Source of the DNA: Jatrophihabitans sp035642535
Lineage (GTDB): Bacteria > Actinomycetota > Actinomycetes > Mycobacteriales > Jatrophihabitantaceae
NCBI GenBank assembly: GCA_035642535.1
Contig: DASQSE010000056.1
Coordinates: 1-64,000, forward strand
Length of the DNA stretch: 64,000 nt
Reading direction: 5' to 3'
In this document: piece after piece, positions 1-7,972 of the stretch
Position numbering within the stretch: the first letter of the stretch is position 1
How the letters are laid out: each line of letters starts with the position of its first letter
The notes under the pieces: generated by a model
Seen by the model: the letters and a program-made list of their open reading frames with translations, nothing else
What the model was told of the DNA's origin: nothing
Databases searched by the model: none
Made by a program: the position numbers and the translations under genes

Positions 1-531
1 TGCGGTCAAGTACCCCCTGGTTGTGCTGCCGACCTCGTGCGTGCTGATCGCGACGCCTGGCACCGCTTGACCCGTGCCCGTGAACGTCACCGGGATCGTC
101 TGCAGGGGATCCGGCAATCGATCGATGTCGAACAACGACTCGTCCAGCACGCCCAGGTAGTGCTCGGCCTCCGGAGGAATCACCAGCGTGTGGCCGCCGA
201 ATCGGCGGATAGTCAGTGCACCGCTGATCCCGGTGGGCGGGCGGAACTGCACCCGAATCGTGGTGTGACCCGCGACGTCGGTGACGGCGAGTTGCTCGCC
301 GGTCGGCAGCAGCACTCTTCGCTCTGGGCGACTGACGCCCGCCTCAGCAGCGGACTGAGCTGCGGCTTGGGCACGCGTGCTCGCCGCGGTGGCCGCGGCG
401 GCCGTGTTCAGGACGGCTCCCGGCTCACTCGCAAGCGCTGGCGCGGCCAGTGCCAACACCGCCAAGCCGCCGGCGACGACACTTGCGATGCGTCTGGTTG
501 GGGTGGTCCGGGAACTCAGCTTGACGCTCAC
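1..531 (-). CDS. Secreted protein, N-terminal part, possibly an S8 (subtilisin-like) peptidase
   Basis: The reading frame runs off the left edge of the window, so only the first 177 codons are seen. The start is a GTG at 531 whose last two bases lie in the stop of the preceding gene (GTGA overlap). Residues 1-35 form a signal peptide: a basic segment (TPTRRIA), a hydrophobic core and an ALAS-type cleavage site. An alanine-rich stretch follows, then a region with VLLPTGEQLAV and HTLVIPPEAEHYL...DESLFDID. These resemble the propeptide region of long secreted S8 peptidases of streptomycetes, but the catalytic domain lies outside the window. The peptidase call is therefore an inference. Secretion and coupling to the ECF sigma operon are seen directly. 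Confidence 0.5.
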   Translation of the reverse strand, partial: MSVKLSSRTTPTRRIASVVAGGLAVLALAAPALASEPGAVLNTAAAATAASTRAQAAAQSAAEAGVSRPERRVLLPTGEQLAVTDVAGHTTIRVQFRPPTGISGALTIRRFGGHTLVIPPEAEHYLGVLDESLFDIDRLPDPLQTIPVTFTGTGQAVPGVAISTHEVGSTTRGYLTA

Positions 532-1463
532 TTCTGCACAACGGCGTGGTCGCGGACATCGGCCGGCACGGAGTCGACGACGTCGAAAACGGGCACAGTT
601 CTGGTGAAGAGAAGCTTGCCGTGGAAGTACTCCTGCTCTTCGGTGATCTGTGCCGTACGCCTGTCGAACATGACGACCCGGACGTCGTCCGGGCGGCCCT
701 CCGGGTCGACGAACTCGAAGGCCTGGACGGGGTTACCGAGCGAGTCCTGTGTCTGGTCGCCGAGTCGCACGTGCCCGAGCCTGGCCAGAATGTCGATCGC
801 GGCCGAGCGAAGCTTCGGCCCAGCCAGGTTGCGTCGGACGATGTCGGCGACCGCGACGTAGACCCGTTCGTCCGAGGAGGTGGAACCGACGGTGTGGGTC
901 CGGACGTAGGTTTCGAGCGCTCCTGGGTCGGTGGGTAGTTGGTCGAGGTAGACCGGCGCGGTCATGCCGTCGATGGTCTGCGGGCCGGCCGGCAGCAGCC
1001 ACACCTCGACGTGCGCCGGGTCGGTCGGGGTGGTCTCGGTGCGCAGCTGGTAGGTGAGCCCGTCGGCGCGGATCCACTCCTCGAACCGACTGTTGTCCGC
1101 GGCCCCGCCGGCCAGCGCGTTCTGGTGGTCGACCTCGACGACGTGCAGGTACTGGTGCGGCCCCAGATGATCGCTCGGGCTGGCCGCGGCGACGTGGGCC
1201 AGGTGGTGCAGCGCTTGGACTGCGGCGGCCTCATCGGCCGAACCGGGGCTGCCCGGCGGGAGGAGGGTCGGCACCGCGATGCAGGCTGCGGCGGCGAGCC
1301 CGGCCGCCGCGAGGCTGACGACGCGGAGCCGCCGGTGCGGATGCGCGGCGAGGAGGCGGTGATCGGCGGCCAGCACTTGATCCAGAACGGTGGCCCGCTC
1401 GTCCGAGGGCCAGTGCGCGGCACCGCGCAGGTCGGCGAGGCGTTCGTCGAGGTCGAAGGTCAT
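528..1463 (-). CDS. Sigma-factor-associated membrane protein (CU044_5270-like)
   Basis: A protein of 311 residues. The start is the ATG at 1463, which overlaps the sigma factor stop (ATGA) and has a GAAGGAGA ribosome site just upstream. The frame stays open further upstream, but that part lies inside the sigma gene. An N-terminal cytoplasmic segment of about 60 residues (starting MTFDLDERLADLRGA) is followed by one membrane helix around residues 45-65, and then an extracellular domain with many charged residues. This layout, and its position directly after an ECF sigma gene, match actinobacterial proteins of the CU044_5270 type, which are thought to act as anti-sigma or sensor partners. I see no ZAS zinc motif, so an anti-sigma role is inferred from context only. 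Confidence 0.6.
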   Translation of the reverse strand: MTFDLDERLADLRGAAHWPSDERATVLDQVLAADHRLLAAHPHRRLRVVSLAAAGLAAAACIAVPTLLPPGSPGSADEAAAVQALHHLAHVAAASPSDHLGPHQYLHVVEVDHQNALAGGAADNSRFEEWIRADGLTYQLRTETTPTDPAHVEVWLLPAGPQTIDGMTAPVYLDQLPTDPGALETYVRTHTVGSTSSDERVYVAVADIVRRNLAGPKLRSAAIDILARLGHVRLGDQTQDSLGNPVQAFEFVDPEGRPDDVRVVMFDRRTAQITEEQEYFHGKLLFTRTVPVFDVVDSVPADVRDHAVVQK

Positions 1464-2014
1464 GATGCTGTCTCCTTCGTGATGGAAGGACGGGCGGACG
1501 CGTGCGAGGGTCGCTGTTCCTCGGTGGCGAGCACGCGTCGCAGGCGCCTGCGCGCCCGATTCAGGCGCAGTTGGAACGCGCGGTAGGTGCAACCGGCGAC
1601 CTCGGCCGCCTGAGTCACCGAAAGTCCGTCCCAGCCGGTGAGCAGCACGGCCTCGCGCTCGGCGAGCGATAGCCCGGCCAGCGCGGCGAGCATTTCCCGG
1701 CGCCCGATCGCGACCTCGTCCGCGCCGGCGGACGCCGTGCTCGACCGCTCCAGATTCGCTAGCTCGTCGGTGAGCCGGTGCTGCCGGGCGATTCCTCGGC
1801 GGCGGTTACCGATGGTGTTCCGCGCAACGACCAACAGCCACGGCAGCGCGTCTTCAGGCATCTCGTCGATGCGGCGCCAGGCAACCAGGAACACGTCCGA
1901 AACGACGTCTTGCGCCGCGCTCGGACCGACATGCCGACACGCATACGCGAACACCCGGACGGAGGTGTCCTCGAACAGGTTCCGTAACCGTGCTTCGCGC
2001 TGCGGCGTGTCCAC
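1460..2014 (-). CDS. RNA polymerase sigma factor, ECF/sigma-70 family
   Basis: 184 residues from a GTG start (MDTPQREARLRNLF). The region 2 core is visible around residues 15-60 (VRVFAYACRHVG, then DVVSDVFLVAWRRIDEMP), followed by a linker. Region 4 lies at about residues 110-165 with the helix-turn-helix (LSLAEREAVLLTGWDGLS and then VTQAAEVAGCTYRAFQLRL). It directs RNA polymerase to a dedicated promoter set. The next gene starts inside its stop codon, so sigma and the membrane partner are made together. About 250 bp without a convincing gene lie upstream (2015-2264). Two GAACTG copies 7 bases apart sit at 2034-2046 on the coding strand and may be part of an autoregulated promoter, but that is only a guess. 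Confidence 0.9.
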   Translation of the reverse strand: MDTPQREARLRNLFEDTSVRVFAYACRHVGPSAAQDVVSDVFLVAWRRIDEMPEDALPWLLVVARNTIGNRRRGIARQHRLTDELANLERSSTASAGADEVAIGRREMLAALAGLSLAEREAVLLTGWDGLSVTQAAEVAGCTYRAFQLRLNRARRRLRRVLATEEQRPSHASARPSITKETAS

Positions 2015-2264
2015 ACTACGTACTGTCCGGCATCAGTTCGCAGTTCTCACCCGCGTTTTCGATCTTCGACTAGATCATTTGCCCGCTCAAGATTGAACTG
2101 CCGCTGCCACGCCATTCGGCGTGCTAATCGTGCGTGAGATCCACCCATATGCCTCGTTTGTCTGCGGCGGCGGACGCCCCGGTGCCCAGTACTACCCAAG
2201 CAGGAAGGCGAGCCGCCGCACATGCAGCCCTCGCGCATGAACAAGGCGAACTGGGGCGAAACCC

Positions 2265-2498
2265 CTAGCGCCGGTGGAACCGGTCGCGCTTCCTCGCGTA
2301 CTCCTGCGGGGTCGGCATGCCGGCGCGGGCACCGCCGTGGCGCCGACCCAGCATGTTCAGGCGCTCGTTGCGCACGGACGACCGGATCTCGCCGATGCCG
2401 CGGTTGACGTGCCCCTTGGCCCGATCGCGCTTGTCAGCCCACCTCATCACGAGGAGGAGCAGGACGAGGACGGCGCCGATGACGATCGCGACCACCAT
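2265..2498 (-). CDS. Small single-span membrane protein, unknown function
   Basis: 77 residues. One hydrophobic helix fills residues 2-17 (MVVAIVIGAVLVLLLLV), followed by a strongly basic tail containing GHVNRGIGEIRSSVRNERL and ending RKRDRFHRR. The layout suggests an N-anchored protein with a cytoplasmic, possibly nucleic-acid or phospholipid contacting tail. It starts 16 bases after the EamA gene stop and is the last gene of the long leftward run. I do not recognise the family. Codon use with GC-rich third positions agrees with a real gene. Confidence 0.6.
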   Translation of the reverse strand: MVVAIVIGAVLVLLLLVMRWADKRDRAKGHVNRGIGEIRSSVRNERLNMLGRRHGGARAGMPTPQEYARKRDRFHRR

Positions 2499-2514
2499 GG
2501 GCCTAAGTATGACG

Positions 2515-3351
2515 CTAGACGGTGATCAGGACGATCGATCCGCCGGCGAGCGCCAGACCGAGCCGCTGCGTGGGACTGGTGTGCTCGTGCAGCAGCCACA
2601 CGGCGAGGATGACGGTGGTCGCGGGGTAGAGCGCCGTGAGGACGCTGGCGAGCGAGAGCAGGCCGTGCCGTGCGGCCAGAAGGAAGAACATGTTGGCCAG
2701 CGCGTCGCACGCACCCACGATCACGACGACACCGAGCATCCGGCCGCGGACGACGGTGACGGCCCCGCGCGCCAGCGCGAGCGGGACGATGAGCACGGCC
2801 GAGGAGAACCGCGAGATGACGAGCGGCCACAGGCCGGAGTCGTCGCCGGCGCGCGCGAGGAACACGAAGTACATCCCGAAGCCGATGCCGGATACCAGGG
2901 CGAGAGCGAGCACCCGGACGCCGATCCGTCCGTGCGGGTGATCTTCGGTGGTCCGGCTCACGAGGACGACCGCGCCCAGCCCGAGCGCGATGCCGAACCA
3001 CGCGGACATGTGCGGCCGCTCACCGAGTCCGACGCCGATCGCTACCGGAACGATCGCGGCGAGGACGGCCGTCACCGGCGAGATGATGTTGATCGGCGCG
3101 ACCGTCATCAGGCTGTACATGAGCACGACGCCCACCAGCCCGGCGGCCCCGCCTGCGATGCCGTAGATCGTGACGCGGGTGTCGTTGTGGCCGCCGAAGA
3201 ACGGCAGCATGATCGTCATGAGGACGGCGCCGATCGGGTAGCTGATCAGCAGCACCGTGAGGGCAGTGTGCCTGCGTGACGCGACGCCGCCGGCGAAGTC
3301 CGCGACCCCATAGAGGATCGCGGCCGTCAGGCCGAGGACGACGGTGATCAC
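2515..3351 (-). CDS. EamA/DMT-family transporter
   Basis: 278 residues from a GTG start. About ten membrane helices are arranged as two five-helix halves, the usual drug/metabolite transporter layout: the first begins MITVVLGLTAAILYG with FAGGVASRR in the loop, and the second begins around GIGFGMYFVFLARA. Near the end LYPATTVILAVWLLHEH carries the P-A-x-x-V-x-L-A-x-x-x-L-x-E pattern typical of EamA repeats. The substrate cannot be read from sequence. It lies 42 bases downstream of the methyltransferase gene on the same strand and is probably in the same transcript. Confidence 0.85.
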   Translation of the reverse strand: MITVVLGLTAAILYGVADFAGGVASRRHTALTVLLISYPIGAVLMTIMLPFFGGHNDTRVTIYGIAGGAAGLVGVVLMYSLMTVAPINIISPVTAVLAAIVPVAIGVGLGERPHMSAWFGIALGLGAVVLVSRTTEDHPHGRIGVRVLALALVSGIGFGMYFVFLARAGDDSGLWPLVISRFSSAVLIVPLALARGAVTVVRGRMLGVVVIVGACDALANMFFLLAARHGLLSLASVLTALYPATTVILAVWLLHEHTSPTQRLGLALAGGSIVLITV

Positions 3352-3393
3352 ACCGCAGCGTATCCGCCGGTGCCGAGCCCAAATCCGGCGACG

Positions 3394-4713
3394 CTACTTC
3401 ACCAAGGTCATCTGCTGGACGTCGAGGTAGCCGGTACGGAAGCCGGCCTCGGAGTACGCGAGGTAAAGGGACCACATCCGGCGGAACGTCTCGTCGAAGC
3501 TGAGCTCGGCGACCTCCGTCGCGTGCTCCTCGAACGTCATCCGCCAGCGATGCAGCGTCTGCGCGTAGTGCTTGTTGAAGCTGTATCGGTCGGCGATCGA
3601 GAGCGAGGTATGCGCGGCGAGCGTCCGCTGGATCGCTTCGAGCGACGCCAACTGCCCGCCGGGGAAGATGTACTTCCGGATCCACGTGTACGTGTCCTTG
3701 GTGGCGCGGACGGTGCGGTCGTCCTGCAGGATCGCCTGCAAGCCGACCCGACCGCCCGGCACGAGCACCCGGTCGATCGCTGCGAAGTACTCCGCCCAAT
3801 GGTCCGCGCCGACCGCCTCGATCATCTCGACGCTGACGACTGCGTCGTAGCGGCCGCGGACCTCGCGGTAGTCCTGGAGCAGCACGGTGATCCGGTCCGT
3901 CATACCCGCGGCGGCGATGCGCTCGTCGGCGAGGTCGGCCTGCTCGGTCGAGATCGTCAAGGTCGTGACGTCCGCGCCGCGCGCCGCCGCCCGCAGCGCC
4001 AACTCGCCCCAGCCGGTACCGATCTCCAGCAGCCGGGTTCCCTCGCCGACGCCGGCCGCGTCGAGTAGTCGGTCGATCTTGCGTCGCTGGGCATCCGCGA
4101 GGCTGTCGGTCGAATGCGCCGGATCGCCCGCGAAGATCGCCGACGAGTACGTCATCGTCTCGTCGAGGAACACCTTGAACAGCTCGTTGGACAGGTCGTA
4201 GTGCTGGTGGATGTTCGCCCGCGCGCCCTCGATCGTGTTGTCGTGGTGGCGCGGCTGGCGGCTCAGGACGGCATGCCGGAAGCGCTGCAGCACCGGCGGT
4301 ATCGCGCTGTGCAGGTTTGCCGCGAAGGCGGCCAGCACACCGGGCAGGTCTTCAGTCGTCCAGTCGCCGGCCATGTAGGCCTCGCCGAAACCGATGGTCC
4401 CGCTGTCGCCGAGCCGGTGATAGAAGGCGTCGGGCCGGACGAGTCGCATGACCGGATCCGTGCCCGTCCCGCCGCCGTACCAATGCCGGTCGCTCTCTGC
4501 CACGCGCAGCGCGATCCGCGCCGTCGCGCGCCGGAACAGCTGCCGCGCGGCCCCGGCCCGCAGGGGTCGGTGCGGCACGGCCGCGATGTCCGGCCAGCGA
4601 CCCGCGTCGACCCGGCGGGCAAACGGCACGACCTTCGATCCTCGGGTTGCGGCCGGGGTTCCGCGCGGAATAGCGGAGCGTTCTTTGTGGAGCGATTTCG
4701 TGGGGTGGCTCAT
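3394..4713 (-). CDS. Cyclopropane-fatty-acyl-phospholipid synthase family methyltransferase
   Basis: 439 residues. The ATG at 4713 (MSHPTKSLHKERS) is chosen because a GGGAG site lies about 8 bases upstream and the preceding gene ends 27 bases away. The longer open frame would overlap that gene. These enzymes add a methylene or methyl group from S-adenosylmethionine to unsaturated lipid chains. The family hallmarks are seen: HQHYDLSNELFKVFLDE and MTYSSAIF before the SAM site LLEIGTGWGELALRAA, then VSVEMIEAVG, and KYIFPGGQL in the C-terminal part. Which product it makes (cyclopropane, or a mid-chain methyl branch such as tuberculostearate) cannot be decided here. It probably modifies membrane lipids. 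Confidence 0.9.
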   Translation of the reverse strand: MSHPTKSLHKERSAIPRGTPAATRGSKVVPFARRVDAGRWPDIAAVPHRPLRAGAARQLFRRATARIALRVAESDRHWYGGGTGTDPVMRLVRPDAFYHRLGDSGTIGFGEAYMAGDWTTEDLPGVLAAFAANLHSAIPPVLQRFRHAVLSRQPRHHDNTIEGARANIHQHYDLSNELFKVFLDETMTYSSAIFAGDPAHSTDSLADAQRRKIDRLLDAAGVGEGTRLLEIGTGWGELALRAAARGADVTTLTISTEQADLADERIAAAGMTDRITVLLQDYREVRGRYDAVVSVEMIEAVGADHWAEYFAAIDRVLVPGGRVGLQAILQDDRTVRATKDTYTWIRKYIFPGGQLASLEAIQRTLAAHTSLSIADRYSFNKHYAQTLHRWRMTFEEHATEVAELSFDETFRRMWSLYLAYSEAGFRTGYLDVQQMTLVK

Positions 4714-4739
4714 CTCATCTCCCGTGACGTCACCTCGAA

Positions 4740-5444
4740 TCACACGACGAGTGACGCGTCTCCCGCAAGTACCTTCGCTGCTACATCTGTACCCACCGAC
4801 CTGGGGGAGTCCGGCAGTGGGACGCCGCACAGTACGGCCAGGACGTACCTGGCGGTCAGCGCATGCCAGAGCGGCGCCCGCCGGAGCATCGCGTGTCCCT
4901 CGCCCTTGACGGCCACGAAGCTCGCGGACGCGGCGCGGCCGTCCGCTTGCCGGAGCCACGCCGCGGTCGCCTTCGGGCTCGTCACCCGGTCACGCTGGCC
5001 GTGCGCGAACAGGACATGTCTGCCGGCGAGCTGCGCGGACGGGTCGTCCCGCTCCAGCCAGGGCGCGAGGCCGACGACGGCACGGACCGACTCGTGTCCC
5101 GCCGCGTACACGGCCGCCCGGCCGCCCATCGAGTGGCCGATCAGCGCGATCGGTGCGTGCGCGAAGCGTTCGGCGAGCCGACCGAGTGCCCATTCGACGT
5201 CTCCTACCGGGGAGCGCGCCGCCCCGTTCCAGCCACGCACGACGTACCGGAGCCGGGCTACGGCCAGCGCCTGGTCGCGTCCGGCACGGCGCAACGCGGT
5301 CGCAAACGGCGCCATCCGCAGCACCGCGAGCTGTCTCGCGCGCACCGGCGTGGTGCCGACCTCCCGGCCGCCGTGCAGGACGAGCGCCACCGCGCGCACC
5401 TCACCCGGCGGCACGGTGACGTCGAGCACGGGTTCGGAGCTCAT
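4740..5444 (-). CDS. Alpha/beta hydrolase
   Basis: 234 residues. The ATG at 5444 overlaps the stop of the upstream peptidase gene (ATGA). The nucleophile elbow is GHSMGG with oxyanion-type HGG at VLHGGREVG. The acid/histidine region contains GQRDRV and GEGHAML, giving a plausible Ser-Asp-His triad. The fold resembles dienelactone-hydrolase or small esterase-type enzymes. The substrate is unknown. No signal peptide is seen, so it should act in the cytosol, unlike its secreted upstream neighbour. Confidence 0.8.
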   Translation of the reverse strand: MSSEPVLDVTVPPGEVRAVALVLHGGREVGTTPVRARQLAVLRMAPFATALRRAGRDQALAVARLRYVVRGWNGAARSPVGDVEWALGRLAERFAHAPIALIGHSMGGRAAVYAAGHESVRAVVGLAPWLERDDPSAQLAGRHVLFAHGQRDRVTSPKATAAWLRQADGRAASASFVAVKGEGHAMLRRAPLWHALTARYVLAVLCGVPLPDSPRSVGTDVAAKVLAGDASLVV

Positions 5445-7024
5445 CGTTGGCACGTTGTGCCGACGGGCGGCAGCGTGCCGTCGATCAGGTAGCTGTCGAC
5501 GGCATTGTCGATGCACGAGCTGCCCTCGAGGTAGGACGTGTGACCCTCGCCGTTCCAGGTGAGCAATTCAGCGTTGCCGAGCGTGTGCGTGAGGTCCTTG
5601 GCGCCCTGGTAGGGCGTTGCGGGGTCGTGCAGGTTGCCGACGACCAGCACCTTGCGCGGCGTGTCCGGCGCTGTCGGCAGCGGGGGCACCGTCCGGTCCG
5701 GCTGCCATTGCTGACAGGAGAACAACGACGCCGCGGACCACAGGCCGAACATCGGGAAGCGCCGCTCCCACGACTTCGTCGTGGCCCGGATCGTGGCGTC
5801 CGACGGACCGGGCTTCGAGTCGTTGCAGTTGATGGTCGCGTTGGCGTCGGCGATGTTCGTGTAGTGGCCATTGAAGCGCTCGTTGTACTGGTCGGCCAGC
5901 GACAGCAGGCCCTTCCCGTTGCCGCCGCGGGCGTCGAGCAGCGCCTGCCCGAGCGTCGGCCAACGCGACCGCGAATACAGCGCGGACAGCACGCCCGTGT
6001 ACACGAGCGCGCTCGTCGCCTTGCGGGTGTCCCCGGCGGCCGGGATCGGCGCTCGCCGGGCCTGCGCCGCGATCTCGTAGACGGCCTGGCGCGGATCGCC
6101 AAGTTGGCTGCACGGGCTGTGCGTCCGGCACCATGCGGCGAACTGGTCGAACGAATCCTCGAAGCCCTGTAGTTGGTCGGCGAACGACTTGATGTCGCCG
6201 GTCAACGGGTCGACCGCGCCGTCGAGCACCGCTACTCGGACCTTGCCGGGGAACATGTGGATGTACTGCGCACCCAGCTCGGTGCCGTAGGAGAAGCCCA
6301 GATAATTCATCTGCGCGTCGCCGACGGCCTGCCGGATCAGATCCATGTCCTTGGCCGTCTGCACGGTGTTGTACTCGGCGAGGTCCGCGCCGTACTTCGC
6401 CTTGCACTTTGCGGCGAACTCCGCGGCGAGCCGCTTCGCCTGCGCGAAGCCTGCGGCGGTGCTGACGTCGGGCGAGGCCGCGTTGAACCGGTCCTTCTCG
6501 GCATCGGTCAGGCAATGGATCGCCGACGAGTACCCGACGCCCCGCGGGTCGAAGCCGACCAGATCGAAGTGCTGCAGCAGCCGATCCGACACCTGCCCGG
6601 CGAGGCCGAGGGCGAGATTGACGCCCGAACCGCCCGGTCCGCCCGGGTTGACGAGCAGCGATCCGATCGGGTTGGTGTCGTCGCTGTCGTGGACGCGGAC
6701 GAGCTGCAGGTCAAGCGTCTCGCCGGTCGGATCGGAGTAGTCCTTGGGCACCGAGATGGTGGCGCACTCGAAACCGAGTTTGCCGGCTCGGCCGGGCGGG
6801 AGGCCGAGCGCTTTGATGTTGATGCTCTGACTGCAGTCGAAGAAGTTGGCCGGTTGCTCCGGTGGAGGGGGCGTGGTGCTGCTCGGCGACCCGGAGTTGC
6901 CGGACGACGCCGGCCCGCGGGTGATGCTGCCGCTGCCGCTGACCAGTGAACCCGTGCAGCCGGCCGTGAGCAGGAGCACGGCGAGAACCATGGCGGCCGC
7001 GCGCAGCGGGTTCGCTGAAAGCAC
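5441..7024 (-). CDS. Secreted lipoprotein alpha/beta hydrolase with TAP-like C-terminal domain (SlpD/SlpE-type peptidase)
   Basis: 527 residues. The N-terminus is a lipoprotein signal with lipobox LTAGC (Cys at about residue 23), followed by a Ser/Gly/Pro-rich linker to residue 60. The alpha/beta hydrolase core has the oxyanion region NPGGPGGSG, the nucleophile GFSYGTELGAQY, and the late acid and histidine in NLHDPATPY and GEGHTSYLEG. Cysteines in the cap and C-terminal parts fit disulfides in an exported enzyme. This pattern matches streptomycete tripeptidyl aminopeptidase-like lipoproteins, which remove N-terminal peptides outside the cell. It starts 12 bases after the Abi-alpha-like gene and is coupled to the next hydrolase. 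Confidence 0.9.
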   Translation of the reverse strand: MLSANPLRAAAMVLAVLLLTAGCTGSLVSGSGSITRGPASSGNSGSPSSTTPPPPEQPANFFDCSQSINIKALGLPPGRAGKLGFECATISVPKDYSDPTGETLDLQLVRVHDSDDTNPIGSLLVNPGGPGGSGVNLALGLAGQVSDRLLQHFDLVGFDPRGVGYSSAIHCLTDAEKDRFNAASPDVSTAAGFAQAKRLAAEFAAKCKAKYGADLAEYNTVQTAKDMDLIRQAVGDAQMNYLGFSYGTELGAQYIHMFPGKVRVAVLDGAVDPLTGDIKSFADQLQGFEDSFDQFAAWCRTHSPCSQLGDPRQAVYEIAAQARRAPIPAAGDTRKATSALVYTGVLSALYSRSRWPTLGQALLDARGGNGKGLLSLADQYNERFNGHYTNIADANATINCNDSKPGPSDATIRATTKSWERRFPMFGLWSAASLFSCQQWQPDRTVPPLPTAPDTPRKVLVVGNLHDPATPYQGAKDLTHTLGNAELLTWNGEGHTSYLEGSSCIDNAVDSYLIDGTLPPVGTTCQR

Positions 7025-7036
7025 ACTGCACGGTAC

Positions 7037-7897
7037 CTAGTGCCGGCTGAAGGCACCGCCCTCAGGAGCGCAGGCTGCCCAGAACTCGCGCCCCAGCGCG
7101 GACAGCGCCACCGACTTGCGGATCAGCTTCGCGCTGCCCATCCGGCTGCGGCCGATTCGCGCCCGCGCGTCCTGCACCGCGCGGTCGACTGCGAGCCGGT
7201 CGTACTCCTCGTCGAGGTCGTCGGAGGCCGGGCCGAACTCGACCAGTCCGAGCGCTTCAAGCCGGCTCAGATACGTCGCCACGTTGCGCGCGGGGGTCAC
7301 GTCGGCGGCGGCGCCGATCAACGAGGCGTTCGCGAAGACGGTGCGGGTCGCCGACCGGCCGAGGTGCTTGGCGACGACGTCGACGGCCGCATACCGCTCG
7401 CCACTCGCCAACGCGGCGAGCACCCGGGCCTCGTCCGGCACGAGCTGGCTGACGATGGTGCCGAACAGGTACTCGCGGCTCTTGCCCGCGGTGGACTCGC
7501 CCGCCCGACTCAGCAACTCCGACATCGCGGTGCGCAGTGGCGCCGGGTCGGAATCGGCGTCCCGGACGAGCATCATGACGCGCTGCTCCTCAGGACTGAC
7601 GGCCGTGCCGCGGAGCTGCTGCGGCACGTCGAGCAGCCGGCGCAGCTCGGATGTCGCCACGTGCCCGATTCGCTGCGCCTGTTGCTCCACGATGTTGGCC
7701 CCGGGCAGTTGCCGGGCGATTCGCCAGCCCGACCGGCCAAGGATCCGGCCGACCCGGGCCGCGCTCACGATCGCGCTTCCGGCACTGGCGACCAACTGCG
7801 TGGACGTGGCCTGCTGGGCGCGCACCACAGAGCCGCGGCTGCCTTGGCCGGGTGCGTCGGCGGACGGCGGCCGCGGGCTGGGGCGGGTCGCGGCCAC
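7037..7897 (-). CDS. Abi-alpha-like (DUF4393-type) protein
   Basis: 286 residues from a GTG at 7897 that has GGGAG five bases upstream. A longer start, a GTG at 7969 only 3 bases after the ligase stop, is possible. The central part has ELLSRAGESTAGKSREYLF and then IVSQLVPDEARVLAALA, the pattern of Abi-alpha proteins. A winged-helix-like C-terminal segment follows with VATYLSRLEALGLVEFG. Abi-alpha members are named after phage abortive infection proteins, but most actinobacterial copies have no tested role. No membrane helix or catalytic motif is evident. It sits between LigC and a secreted peptidase in a long operon, not in a recognisable defence island. Confidence 0.65.
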   Translation of the reverse strand: MAATRPSPRPPSADAPGQGSRGSVVRAQQATSTQLVASAGSAIVSAARVGRILGRSGWRIARQLPGANIVEQQAQRIGHVATSELRRLLDVPQQLRGTAVSPEEQRVMMLVRDADSDPAPLRTAMSELLSRAGESTAGKSREYLFGTIVSQLVPDEARVLAALASGERYAAVDVVAKHLGRSATRTVFANASLIGAAADVTPARNVATYLSRLEALGLVEFGPASDDLDEEYDRLAVDRAVQDARARIGRSRMGSAKLIRKSVALSALGREFWAACAPEGGAFSRH

Positions 7898-7972
7898 GTC
7901 AACTCCCGGGTCGGTGGACAGTCCGGTCGAGGATAGTGAACGCACGCAGCCAGGTTGCTCCGGCGGCACGAC

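Noticed and set aside
2047..2244. 65-codon leftward frame upstream of the sigma gene
   Set aside because: No ribosome site, and an Arg/Gly/His-rich composition with several Cys and Met, unlike a real gene. The region is more likely promoter DNA.
2317..3279. Long rightward open frame of about 320 codons opposite the EamA gene
   Set aside because: It is Asp/Arg/Gly-rich with no ribosome site, and lies antisense to a clear membrane transporter. It is a shadow of high-GC codon bias.
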